DNA of 64,000 nucleotides from Leucaena leucocephala (Eukaryota > Streptophyta > Magnoliopsida > Fabales > Fabaceae), in contig CM073554.1 in the NCBI GenBank assembly GCA_037074615.1, forward strand, positions 21,039,501 through 21,103,500, in the 5' to 3' direction. Positions 1-12,332 of this stretch are shown piece by piece; the first letter of the stretch is position 1; the number at the start of each line of letters is the position of its first letter. The notes under the pieces were generated by a model. That model had not been told where the DNA came from. It made no database searches and saw only the letters and a list, made by a program, of their open reading frames with translations. The translations under genes were made by a program, and so were the position numbers.

Positions 1-2239
1 TATTTATGAATTACGTCAGAAATAGTATTGAAAATTTAATTTATAACATTAAAGTTTCAATTTTTTTTGAGATTTCCTTTTAAGTGCTAAATTATATATA
101 TATAAATATTATAGTTTGGCAAATTTAGACCCTTTAAATTTTATGATGTATATAGATTAAGGAACTATATATCTATATATTAAGGAATCCAACAGACTTG
201 TAACTCAGTGATGTTAAATTAAAAAAAAAAAGTGTAGAACACAAATTCAATTCAAGTGAAAGGACAATAATTGGTTATCTGTTAATCAGACGACTCTAAT
301 TCATTAGTCAAAAAGGAATCTGAAATTTCTTTGTACAGGCGTAAACCCTACGTAATTATAACTGCAGCATCCCTTGGATATATTAGCTAGCATGATAAGA
401 ACGTGTACAACTTGAAAACAACTCAATTACTTAAGAGAAATTTGAATTTATGAACTTCCATACAAAATGGATAATTACAACTACTCTGATATTATAAAAA
501 TAAATAAATAAATCGGTTTATCTGTTTCTTTCATCCTATTGGACTTCTTCGTGCACCGTGGATAAGTCCTCTACGCATTAAGTAAGAATGAATAATTTAA
601 ATTTGATAAGTTTTCAACTTATTTAATTTTTTTCCATTCATCAATTAAAAAATTTCTATATATTTAAGAATAAAATATTAAAATGATAAATTAATTATAA
701 GTTATTCATATTTAATTTAAAGCATTCAAAAGTCGGAAAATAATTATGAGAATGAAAAAAATAAATAATCTATCCTCGTTTTAATGATTAATTGCAGATT
801 AATTTCTAGTTGGCAAAAAAAAAAGTAAGATTATGTCTAGACTAATTAATCCATTGACCCAGACTAATTAAGCCTCTTTTAATTTGAGCAATAGTTGGTG
901 CATTTAATATTATTAATGATAATATTTCATCTAGCTACCATACGGTGAATTTGAATATAAGTTATTTTTCCTTGTTTTAAAAATATAATTAACTAACGTT
1001 GTCCTTTATTTCTTATATATGAAAGTATAAACAAATCTCAATAGAAAAAAAATTATTTCTTAAACCTATATAATATTTGTTTTAAGGATGATATTTTGTA
1101 CAAAACTGAAAAAAAGTTATACACTTTCAATTTCAGAGATAAAATAGAAGATATTTGTAATTAGTTAAATATATTTTATACATATAAAAAGAAGAGTTAT
1201 ATCATAAATTGTACCTAGTAGTTCTTAAATAAATATAAGATACATTTAGGTAATGCAAATTTTAATGAGGGTTTTTTTAGCAATTTTTCCAATCAAGTAA
1301 CACATAGAGTAAAATTTCTTGAAAAAATATATTTTAATCAGGTGTAACTTAATTAACGACATATTTATTGCTTAACACACCGACAAGACCAGCTTTGGCA
1401 AAATTCCAAGTCTCCAAGCAACGATGCGATTCCTTCGGTGTCTAGATGCAGATTTTAATTTTCAAACAATAGTAAAAAAAAATCAGTAATAGTTGACTCG
1501 TAGTCACCAGTCATTTTTAGAAAGAAGAGTAGTTCGACCAATTTAACTACTCCATATCATGAGTTAAATCATAGTTATATTAATCTTAATTAATTAAACT
1601 AATCATTACAACAATTATAAATAATCATTAGAAAAGTATTGACTTAACCATAATCATTGAGAATCATGGTTTTTTTTATCAATATAATATAATAATTTCA
1701 TGTTTATAACAACTTAAATCGTTAGAAATAACTAAAATGAGCGGGCGTTGACCAAAAAAAGAGTTATGTGTCTCACGTTTTAGAAGATATATAACTAACT
1801 AATTATTAGTACATCAAGATATTCTATATATAGGGCTGGATAAATATAATACTCTTCAAATTCTTAATATAATAGTTAATTATTTTTTAAGTAGATTAAA
1901 TAAGTTAAATAAATCAGTTAATTATAATCAAATCTAACCTCTAAAGATAAATTCATATTATATATTCTTTAATCTATCTAAATTAATTAATAAATTTTTA
2001 TATTAGTTATAATTAATTGATTCATATGACTTTTTTAATCTATCTAAAAAATTTAACTTGGACTTATATTAAGGACATGAGGAGGAGTATAATTATAAGG
2101 TCATAATTAATTAATGAACCTCCAAGTCATTGATCAGAAAAGCAGATGATGATAATATTCAAAATTTATTCGGTATATGCCCAAATTAACACGTTTTTCC
2201 GTGGACAGATCTTGTTTTCTTACAATATACTCCAAATTC
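1..2239. other. AT-rich intergenic DNA, no gene seen
   Basis: No reading frame with recognisable protein similarity and no structured RNA was found. The stretch is dominated by A/T runs and short TA tracts. It lies upstream of the laccase tandem pair. Confidence 0.6.
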
Positions 2240-2345
2240 AACGATTTGCTAGCTACTTAACGGATTATCTTCTTACGGCTTCGAAAATTCAACATGATTA
2301 ATTTAATTTATATATCAAACCCCATTGGATTATATATTATAACAT
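2240..2345 (+). promoter_or_regulatory. Possible decayed third copy of the laccase promoter
   Basis: A block with TCGAAAATTCAA, followed by a T/A-rich stretch and CCATTGGATTATATATT, matches the order and spacing of a block found 150-250 bases upstream of both laccase ATGs (around 5605-5660 and 11130-11190). No laccase exon follows here, so if it is real it is a promoter-only remnant of an older duplication. The match is short and AT-rich, so chance similarity is possible. Confidence 0.3.
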
Positions 2346-2707
2346 TTTAAAAATCATTACGTGAAGATTAAAAAATATAATTTATTATTCAATATTTCAA
2401 TTACTATTTGTTTATATATATGTATACAATATAAAATCTATAAGGACTCATACCATAACTCATGAATAATACGGTTCATTAATTTGTTGGCCAAAAGGAA
2501 AAAAAGAAAATGTGCGGTTCCCTTTAAACTCTATACAAAACAAAAGGCTACAAATTTTTGATTGAAGTAATTGTTTTTAAAAAATGTGAACTCAAGTAAT
2601 CAATTAATCATGACTACAAAAGAAAAAGAGAAATTAATAATCACAATCATATAGTATATATGGTCAACAATATATATATCAATAAAAATCTAAAATATTT
2701 CTCTTAA

Positions 2708-3371
2708 GGCCTGATTGGATAGATTTTTGGAAAAGTGTTTATGGATAAAAAAAAATATTTTTGGAGAACTTTTAAAAAAGGGTTTATAGAGAAAAGTTTA
2801 TGAAAAAAAATTAGTTCTTAATAAATAAGTGTTTAAATGGTTATTACTAAAAAGATTTTTGAGATTAGTAGAGAGAAAAAAAAATCATTGTTCACTAATC
2901 AACAATGTCTACTCTCAGCTTTTCCTCTTTTCATCTTCTTCCAATATTCATTTATGCAACGCTTTTCTTCCACTTAATTGTTCATCATCTTCCCACGGAG
3001 TCACACAGATTCACGATGGCCTCTTGTCGCGGTGACATAGCACGGAAGCGACCTAGTTCTAATGACGGTGTAGGCAACCTAGTTTTAGCAATAGTGGAGG
3101 TGACACAATCCTTGCGACACGGAAGCGAAGAAGAAGAGAAGAGAAGAGAGAAGAGAGTGTGTCAGAAAAAATAAGAATAAAAGGGTAATTGGGTAGTATA
3201 TAAGATCTTTTATTATTTTAAAAATTATTCTTAGTAAATTATCCAAAAATATAATTTTAAATCATAATTTAGTCTAAAAACCCTTTTAGATAAATATGAT
3301 TATTTTTTTAAACTAAAATTTATGCCATAAGTTTTTTTAAAATTTAGATTTTATAGTTACCCAACAGGCAC
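2708..3371. mobile_element. MITE-like element with imperfect terminal inverted repeats
   Basis: The left end reads GGCCTGATTGGAT, and the right end read on the other strand is GTGCCTGTTGGGT. Both are bordered by TTAA (2704-2707 and 3372-3375), which looks like a target duplication (TAA or TTAA). The 664-bp interior has T/A-rich arms and a GC-richer centre and codes for nothing recognisable. Ends of this type with a T(A/T)A duplication suggest the PIF/Harbinger (Tourist) group; that assignment is inference. A related arm occurs in opposite orientation near 32.8-32.9 kb. Confidence 0.5.
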
Positions 3372-3375
3372 TTAA

Positions 3376-4469
3376 TACATTACAAACAGTGACAACAACT
3401 AAATATTATGATTCTTGTAACCCTCCATTTTTAATATTTTTCTTAAAAGGGAGAAATTTGTACCAACTAGTGTACCTTACTATTCATTTTTAATATTTTA
3501 ATATGTAAACCATGCTTTGTCTAATTACTTTTTGACTTTTCTTTCCATTTCATCCTTAACTAGGAAGCTTTACGCTGAAGCAATACAGAAGTCAAAATTT
3601 TGACCTTATCAATTTATACACAACTCTTATACTAATTGAATCACACTATTTAAAATCAATAAATAACTCATAAATTTGATAAAATGTCTTCTATCAATGA
3701 TGGCTAGTAATTAATTACTCCTAATTTCTCCCACGTAATGCTTGTCTTTAATTATTTACTTGAGTTTAACGTTTTGAGCAAGTTAAGAATATGATATGAG
3801 TGTGTTTATTTTTTCCCCTTTGGTTATTTTTTTAATATGAATTTCGTTATCTCTCTAAAAAAGATAGATTGACTAATTGGTGATATTAATCGATCACTAC
3901 AAGAAAACTACTATAACAAAGATTGTGACAATACCAAACCAAAAAAATGTTAATTAAACATTTCTCTCTCTCTCTAAGGGGTAAAAATAGAAAACAATCA
4001 TTAATTATACTATCAACTTCTTATATTGGATTTGAACAGATAATTAAAGTATCATTTAAACTCATTAATCTTTGTTGGGGGTTATACATAAATGAACATT
4101 TATTGCGCAGATTAGTAAGAGTAATTAATATTGCAAAACTTGTCCTCTCTGCTCAGCCAGTCGCCGGTCTCATATCTTCAAAAATCATTATTTCAAATAT
4201 TCTTAAATTAATTAATTTTCAAAGATTGCCTAACACAAATACGAGTCAGGCTAGCTGGCCGGAGGATCGGTCAAGTTCATCCACAATTTCTTCTGTTTCT
4301 AGATGTAGTTTTTGCTGCTGAATTTCGGTTTCATATATTTAAAATATTAGTATATACAAAGAGGAAACAAGTTACTGATATAAAGTATACATTTAAATTA
4401 CTTAATTTTTTAAAACAAAAAACAAGCGTACAAATATACATTTTTTTATTTTTGTATAAATTACTCATT
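3376..4469. other. Intergenic DNA, no gene seen
   Basis: A 124-codon open frame at 3947-4321 resembles no family I recognise, and its composition is like the surrounding DNA. I see no other structure. Confidence 0.5.
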
Positions 4470-5296
4470 TTAAGTATTTTTAAAATGCACACGAAGTTTA
4501 TTTAAAATAGAAGAGGGGTTTATATAATTTTAAAAAAACTCAAGTAATTATTTATTATTATTACAAAAATAATGAAGATTTAAAAAATAAAATATTTGTA
4601 TAATTTCAGCAAACCTTAGAATAATATTGGTATCGTTTATTCTTATTCTAGGTATTCATTGAAATATCTTATGCATAAAATTTAAATATACTTTTTTTGA
4701 GGGAAAAAATCTTGTTTGTTTGAGATTATTTTTTGATATAAATATCTTCCTGTTAAATGGAATTATATTCAAGACACTATTTTAATACTAAATGTCTCTA
4801 AATGGGAATTAAAATATTAATTCATTATATTGTGACTAACTCCTTCTATTAAATTTAATTTCTGTTAATGTGATAGTGAATTTGAATTGAGAGCTAGAGG
4901 TTAGTACTTAATGGCTCTGCCCCTTGTTTCAACATTTTCCCACTTAATTAGTGACTTACTATGAATATGAGAGTACATTTGCTTGAAATATATTTAGCAC
5001 TAGTTTTTTCTGAACTTAGTCGTAAACTAGCTGTTAGAAATCTGCTAGCTTTAACAGATCAAATGTATTGACAATATCAATTTTTGTAGTAAAATTACAA
5101 TGACCTAGTTTTGAATATGTCTCTAGCTAGCTAATTGATGAAATAAAATCTTTTGCCAAATTTAAAAAAAAAATCGCAGTTGACTCTAATACATTCATTA
5201 GACCAATTTTCTGCATTGCAGTTACTTCTCCCTTTTCACAACAAAACAAATTAAGATCATTGTATATTGTGGATATATTCAATTTCCCAAAGTCTT

Positions 5297-5418
5297 GCTT
5301 ACCAAACTTTAATTTGAACTGGTAAAAGTTGATGTTCCCTCATTTTGAAACCGGGAAATCATAAGATGAGATTGTTACATCGCAGGGTCAGAAGCCCCAG
5401 AAAATTCAAAGTTTGCGG

Positions 5419-5458
<40 letters not shown>

Positions 5459-5660
5459 CTAGTAATTAACATAACAAGTATATATCTCTGATGATGACCA
5501 GCTAATGGCAACAATATTCTCCTTTGCGCCATATAAATTTTTTCGTTACTTACCAACTTCTAAACGATTTGATCGAAAGATGATATTTGTTCAGACTACC
5601 TAATGCGTCGAAAATTCAAAGCACGTACCCTTTTATTCTGAAAGCCCATTGGATTATTTG

Positions 5661-5694
<34 letters not shown>

Positions 5695-5734
5695 TGAACA
5701 CGCAATCGTTTTAGTCTGGGAATCTCTATATATA
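5297..5734 (+). promoter_or_regulatory. Laccase 1 proximal promoter
   Basis: A block starting at 5297 (GCTTACCAAACTTTAATTTG) is almost identical to one at 10817 upstream of laccase 2. A second shared block holds CGTCGAAAATTCAAAGC and CCATTGGAT, and a third holds GAACACGCAATCG plus TTAGTCTG just before the TATA box. The TATA box is TATATATA at 5727-5734, about 112 bases before the ATG. Conservation of noncoding blocks between two diverged copies suggests they are regulatory sites; which factors bind is unknown. Confidence 0.55.
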
Positions 5735-5845
5735 GACCAGACGAGAGAGAGACAGCTTCATTAAAATAAAAAGCTTCTTTACTAAAAAAATCATATCCGA
5801 AGCCTATATCACTGTCTCTTGTATGATCTAATTAGCTTCATCGTC

Positions 5846-8800
5846 ATGAGAACTTCATCATTGTTATGTCTGGCATGGGCTCTCTCTCTTCTAGCTTCCT
5901 CTTCTTCTTTCGTTTCTGCTGATGTTGTCGAATACACGTGGGAAGTAAGTGCCTAAAACCAATCCTTTATTTTCTGATCTCTTTCATGGACCATATACTT
6001 AAATGTCTGCTTGCATATGTTTGGGTTAAACGATCAAACCATTTGATTCAGATTCACGCTAATGAAAAAAATCTGATCATATACGTAATTTCTTTTATCC
6101 TTCATGCTCCTAAGTATATCTTTTACTTCATTAAATATATGGTCGTGTGTGTGTGTGTATATTATATATATATATATATAACCTGACTGTTAATGTCTCA
6201 TATCTTAAATGGGTGATACCTGTGAAATCTAATTTTATTTCCATCCTAACATCATGTTATCATGAGTCCTACGTAGAGTATAGGCTTTATAAGGTATTGG
6301 ACTATCCAATTTCATTAGCTAGCTCCGGAGACGTGATTTTTCTAAAGACATGTTCTTATTTTACTTATTCTTCCTCTTGCTACAAAACTTGTGTGTGTGT
6401 GTGTGTGTATTTGTCGCCTTTGATCCGTTAAGAATGATCGTTAAATATATATAATATGAGTTTGGGTGAATGCAGGTAGGGAACGTGACAGTGACGAGGC
6501 TGTGTAATGAAAGGGTGATAGCTGCAGTTAATGGAAGCTTGCCAGGACCAACCATTAACGTTCGAGAGGGTGACACTCTTGTCGTCCACGCCGTCAACAA
6601 GTCACCCTACAATCTCACTCTTCATTGGTACGGGTTCATTATATACATAATTAAACTTAATTTTTTGTGTTTTACTAATGCAATACAAATCCATATGCAA
6701 TCCTTAGGTTGTCATTTATTAATGTAATACAAAGTTTGGTCTATAGGTCCTTATGTATAATTTATGAAATTGTGATCATTTATAAATTTTAATTTTTTCT
6801 AAATACTTAAAATATAAATCATAATAATGAAATAATTTTTATTTAAAAAATAATTATTTTGAAAAAACTATAAAAATATGATAATTATACTCTATAATAA
6901 TTTAAATGGTATACAAATAATATAATTAAAGACTAAAATAATAACAAAAATTTATTAAAATTATATAAATAAATATATAAAAATATGTATTTGTTAGGTC
7001 AAAGCAAAAAAAAAAGGAATACTTTTCTATGTTTGATTGTTGCAACCCCGATATTTCTGCCCGGTCAATATGATCACTCTAATCCTTAATTAGCTAGTTA
7101 CGTTGGAGAAATATATACGCCATTTAGTTTGACCTTAAGAACTGAATAATATAGTCACATCTTTTCTTTTTTTTTTTGAAAAGTCACCTTAACTAATTAA
7201 AGAAGTTACACGTTAGAGAAATATAGAACCGTATAGTTTGACCTTAAGAAGAATAGACTAATAATGTTAAATGTAAAAGCTACTATTTGAGATATTTGTT
7301 TTAGTTTTAAATATAATAATTTAATCTATTTTATTTTTTAAATTAATAATTTTTTTAACCTATATCTATTGATTGCATATATTTAAGATGGTTTTTATTA
7401 GTGATGAAATAATGATTAAAGAGGTATTCTAAAATAAAACTAATATACTTGTTATAAATAATTAATTTAATTAATTTTTTTTAATATGATTACATCCAGG
7501 CATGGAATACTGCAATTGATGAGTCAATGGGCAGATGGTCCTGAATATGTAACGCAATGCCCAATATTGCCAGGAGGAAAGTACACTTACAGATTTAATG
7601 TAACAATGCAAGAAGGAACACTTTGGTGGCACTCTCACTCTTCTTTCCTTCGTGCTTGGGTCTATGGAGCTCTCATTATTCGCCCTCGCTTGGGAAATTC
7701 TTACCCTTTCCCTACCCCTTACCAAGAAGTCCCCTTAGTATTCGGTATGTATATCAAATTATTATTTTTTTTAAAAAAAAGAGTCATTTCAAAAGATGAG
7801 AGACATTTCTAATTATGAGAAGGGTTGATTCATTAATGCAGGTGAGTGGTGGGATCGTAATGTCATAGAAGTTGAGGAGGAAGCTGTAGAATTCGGTGGA
7901 GCTCCAACTATATCTGATGCTTACACCATTAATGGCTTGCCCGGAACTCTCTACAATTGCTCTCAAAATCGTAAGTCACGCATTCAACCTTATGAATAAT
8001 GAATCATATGAATTTACGTGTGTATTTGTTGTGTTTGTCTTACCATGACATGAATTTTCATATACTAATACAGAGACATTCCAACTTGAGGTGCAACAAG
8101 GGAAGACCTACTTGTTGCGCATTATCAACGCTGCGCTCAATGAACACCTGTTCTTCAAGATAGCACGTCACACCTTCACCGTTGTAGCCGTCGACGCCGC
8201 ATACACGAATCCCCACCACACCGATATCATCGTGGTGGGGCCGGGGCAAACTGTGGACGCCCTCCTCACCGCCAACCAGACGGTGGGATCATACTTCATG
8301 GCTGCCACTCCTTACCAAACCTTAAACGGCACAAACAACAACTCAACGACGACAGGCATTGTCGTTTACAACGGATCCACCTCAGCGAACCCCCCAATGC
8401 CATCCCTACCTGCCAACAATGACACACAAACGGCGAATAATTTCTACCTCAACATCACAGGGTTAGTTGGTGCCCCCCACTGGGTCCCAGTTCCAGAGGT
8501 CGTGGACGAGCACATGTTCATTACCATAGGACTCGGCCTCGACATCTGTAATCTTCCAAATGACACGGCGTGTCGGGGTCCAGATGGTAAGCGCTTGTCT
8601 GCGAGCATGAACAACGAATCGTTCGTGTTACCCGTAGGACGAGGATTCTCTATGTTGGATGCATTCTACAAAAATGCTACCAGTGGAGTTTACACCAGAG
8701 ATTTTCCAGATCAGCCTCCTTTTGTGTTTGACTACACTAATGAAAGCATTAACTCCAATCAAGGTCCGGCCTTCGCGCCAAAATCGACGAAGGTGAAGAC

Positions 8801-9263
8801 GTTGAAGTTCAACTCGACGGTGCAGATTGTGTTTCAGGACACAGCAATACTCGCTGCTGAGAACCATCCTATGCACATTCATGGATTCAATTTCCATGTT
8901 TTGGCTCAAGGAACTGGGAATTACAACGCCTCAAGAGATGAATCCAAGTTCAATCTTAAAGATCCTCAGATTCGTAACACTGTCGCTGTTCCATTCGCAG
9001 GCTGGGCTGTCATCAGATTCCAAGCAAACAATCCAGGTTTGATTTTCATCCCTTCATTTAATTATTAATATATATAGCAGACATGTTCTTTATAATGTAG
9101 TAATTAAATAACTTTTTGTATATATGCAGGAATATGGTTGGTGCATTGTCATATTGATAATCACTTGACGTGGGGGCTATCCATGGCTTTTGAGGTTGAG
9201 AATGGACCAACACCTGAAACTACACTTCCTCCTCCACCAGCTGATCTTCCCACTCAGTGTTAA
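5846..9263 (+). CDS. Laccase (multicopper oxidase), LAC7-like, six exons
   Basis: Secreted p-diphenol:oxygen oxidoreductase that couples one-electron oxidation of phenolics in the cell wall to reduction of O2 to water. Exons: 5846-5944, 6476-6627, 7500-7744, 7842-7970, 8074-9036, 9130-9263. All introns are GT-AG and the product is 573 aa. A signal peptide of about 25 residues ends FVSA. All four copper-binding motifs are present: HWHGIL (split by intron 2), WWHSHS, HPMHIHGFNF, and HCHIDNH with Leu at the type-1 axial position. The C terminus (PPPPADLPTQC) resembles the LAC7/8/9 group, so a role in general phenolic oxidation rather than core lignin synthesis is possible (inference). Many N-glycosylation sequons are visible. 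It is the first of a tandem pair. Intron 2 (872 nt) is much longer than in copy 2. Confidence 0.92.
8123..8143 (+). promoter_or_regulatory. Likely miR397 target site in laccase 1
   Basis: The 21 bases encoding the INAALNE region differ at two positions from the perfect complement of Arabidopsis miR397a. One is at the end pairing with the miRNA 3' end, and the other gives a G:U pair. miR397 is an established regulator of plant laccases through this region. Cleavage of this transcript is inferred. Confidence 0.65.
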
Positions 9264-10214
9264 TTAAGTCCATCAATTATTAATTATACACAGAATCATT
9301 CTATATCAACAAACATATATACATTGAAGTTAAAAAAAATAAATGAATAAAGATTTGTTTCAAGTGTATTCAGTTGTATATTTGTATTGTGGGATCATAA
9401 TTTAATTTGTTTGTTTGGGAAGAGAGTGTAGTAATAATGGGCAAAAGTTTAGCCTCTTCTTTCAACCACACATTGTATCTGACTTGTTCACAACATGGAA
9501 ATTAGTAATATCACTTCGTTTATCTTTATGTCTTTATCTGTATGCTAGTTATTATCTTCTTTGATTCTCACTTAATCAGTTTAGTTTGCTTTCATTTGAG
9601 GTTAACATTATCTTTAAGCCTAAGCTTCGACTTATTTTTATACTTTCAAAGTAATAAGAGCATGAGACTCTTTCTTTCAAACGAGAGCTTCTGTAATCAC
9701 AAATATTATAATGAATGAAAACTTCTATACATAACGCACCAATTATGTGTGTAAAGAATCCCATCATGTTTTCAAATTCAATTCATGAAACTTTAAACAT
9801 GGTGTAAATTCTAGACAACCAAACAAGAGTTATCAAAGACCAAGATTCATTGAATTATATAAAACAGTAACTTTCTTATAATATTAACTTAGATCTTATC
9901 AGTTATCTCAGTTTCAAAGTTCGTAACTATCCATCGCAGTATAAGCATATCTTTTAATAATCAAATTTAAGATTTATAGAGATCTACTGGGGATTTAAAT
10001 GTTAAACTAATTCTATGTATTTTTGTAAGTTTATGAGAACACAATAAGGTGAGGATCAAAATTATAGAGAGAGAGTGAGAGAGTTTTCATTTTTTAAAAA
10101 TTTATCTTAAGAGTCAATATAATTATTTTTTAATTATATTAACATTAAGTAAAATTTCTAGAAGAAAAAATATACCAAAATTTTTTTTATAAAATGTGTA
10201 ATTCATACATTCTT
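9264..10214. other. Laccase 1 3' flank and spacer
   Basis: Up to about 9860 this is part of the duplicated unit: the region with GTCTTTATCTGTATGCTAG and the AGACAACCAAAC block recurs after laccase 2. The remainder is AT-rich spacer with a short GA run near 10065. No gene was seen. Confidence 0.55.
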
Positions 10215-10816
10215 TAATTTTTTTTAAAATACACACAAAATTCATTCATAATAGAAGATATGTTTATATAATTTTAATAAAACTCAATAAATTAAGTATG
10301 ATTTGACTGATTTGTTTTTTACAAAAAATATAGTACATTTTAAAAATAAAAAATTGTATCATTTCACAAAACTTAAGAAATATTGATATAATTTATTCTT
10401 AATCTTGGAAACTATTGAAATATCTTACACATAAAAAGTCAATATCAAATTTTTAAAAGAAATCATATTTATTAATGTATCACTCAACTTTTTAAAAACA
10501 AATTTTAAACTGTCTTTGACTAAACAATCATGATAACAAAAAAATTAAAACCCAATAAATTAAAACAACAATTACCACGGTAGAAAGGTTTCACTTTCAA
10601 GCCAATTTTAAAAAGTTAACCAAAAGGATAAAGCACAACATTTAGAGCCTACCATGAATTAACCTAAATAGAAAGTAGTTAGTGAATTACAAATCTTCAC
10701 AACACACTACTATATATGGTAAAACAGATTTTTGTTTTTTGTGATGAAAGGTAAAAAAGAATTAACCTACACACACACACACAAACTATGTACAATTTTC
10801 CAAATACTTTATGATT

Positions 10817-11227
10817 GCTTATCAAACTTTAATTTGAACTGGTAAAAGTTGATGTTCGCTCATTTTGAAACCAGAAAAGAATAAAAAAAAAAACAGCGAT
10901 TGTTATTATGGCAGCATAAGCATAATGAAATTTGGTACTAAAATCATAATATATGGCGAAGTCGATCAGAAGCCCCCGAAATTCAAAGTCTACGCTAATA
11001 GTATAATAACGAATATCTGACAAGCTAATTATTAATTACGATAGCCTTCTTGCGCCATATCATTTTCTTCGTTATTTACCAATTTTAAAACAATTCTATA
11101 TCGAAAGATGATATATGTTCATATCACGTAACGCGTCGAAAATTCAAAGCTTCATTTTATTCTGATTAAAAGCCATTGGATTTATATATTGAACACGCAA
11201 TCGCATTAGTCTGTGACTCTATAAATA
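10817..11227 (+). promoter_or_regulatory. Laccase 2 proximal promoter
   Basis: It carries the same blocks as the laccase 1 promoter in the same order: GCTTATCAAACTTTAATTTG at 10817, CGTCGAAAATTCAAAGC near 11133, CCATTGGAT near 11173, and GAACACGCAATCG near 11191. The TATA box is TATAAATA at 11220-11227, about 78 bases before the ATG. Compared with copy 1 it lacks the long TA and ATT simple repeats, so spacing between blocks differs. Confidence 0.55.
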
Positions 11228-11304
11228 AACAATACCACAGAGAGAGCTTCCTAAAATACAAAGCTTCATATCGATCACAATCTCTTGTGATCTTCATCAG
11301 CATC

Positions 11305-12300
11305 ATGAGAACTTCATCGTTGTTATGTCTGGCATGGGCTCTTGTTCTTCTAGCTTCCTCTTCCTCTTCTTCTTTGGTTTCTGCTGATGTTGTCGAATAC
11401 ACCTGGGAAGTAAGTGCGTACAACTTAATCATTTCTTATCTCTTTCATGGACAATATAATTAAATCTCTGCTAGCATGCTTAATCTCTTTTATCCTTCAT
11501 TCTGTTAAATCTACACATATCTTTTACTTCGTCAACTATATGCATGGTCGTGTATATATATATATGACCTGGCCGCTAGTGTTTCATCATATACACCTTA
11601 AATGGGTTCTTGAGATATGTAAAATCTATGACGCAAATGAATTATTTAAATTCATATCCAAAGATGGGGAGAACAGAATAGAGGAGAGTTAGTGTGCATG
11701 GATAAATATTTTGTTAGAAGAATGATTTCTATATCCGAAAGATTAATTTATATCTCCTAGATACCTCCTAATGAATAGAGTGGAGAGAGTTAGAAAACAA
11801 ATGTTATTGGTTTTGTGTTATCCTTATAATTTGTGCTCGTTACATGTTCTCCATCTTGCTACAATAAAAATTAAGCAAGACCGTAAAATATAACGGGTTT
11901 GGGTACATGCAGGTAGCGAACGTGACAATGCAGAAACTGTGCAAAGAAACGGTGATAGCTGCAGTTAACGGAAGCTTGCCAGGACCAACCATTAACGTTC
12001 GAGAGGGTGACACCCTTATCATCCACACCGTCAACAAGTCACCCTACAATCTCACTATCCATTGGTATATAAATATAGATATAATCAGCTTTTTTTTTCT
12101 TGTGTTTGCAGGCCAAACAAAAAAGTTGTGTTTGATTATTCCTCTCTTTATTTAACTATTCCTCTCCAGTCAACTTGATCGATCTAATCTTTATTAACTA
12201 ATAAGGTACCGTTAGGAAATAGATAGACACCATATAGTTTGACCTTAAGAATTGACTAGTAATATATAGTTATCTTGTAACATTTTTCTGCTTTATACAT

Positions 12301-12332
<32 letters not shown>

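Larger units (their letters stand above)
4470..9860 (+). repeat. Tandem duplication unit, copy 1 (laccase 1 with flanks)
   Basis: Similarity to copy 2 begins in noncoding DNA near 4470 (compare with 10215). It runs through the promoter, all six exons and the 3' flank, to around 9820-9860, where a motif beginning AGACAACCAAAC is shared with 14810. The offset between copies changes from about 5.7 kb to 4.9 kb because of intron insertions and deletions. The edges are estimated by eye. Confidence 0.75.

Noticed and set aside
3947..4321. 124-codon open frame on the + strand
   Set aside because: No family resemblance, composition like the surrounding DNA, and no promoter or splice context.
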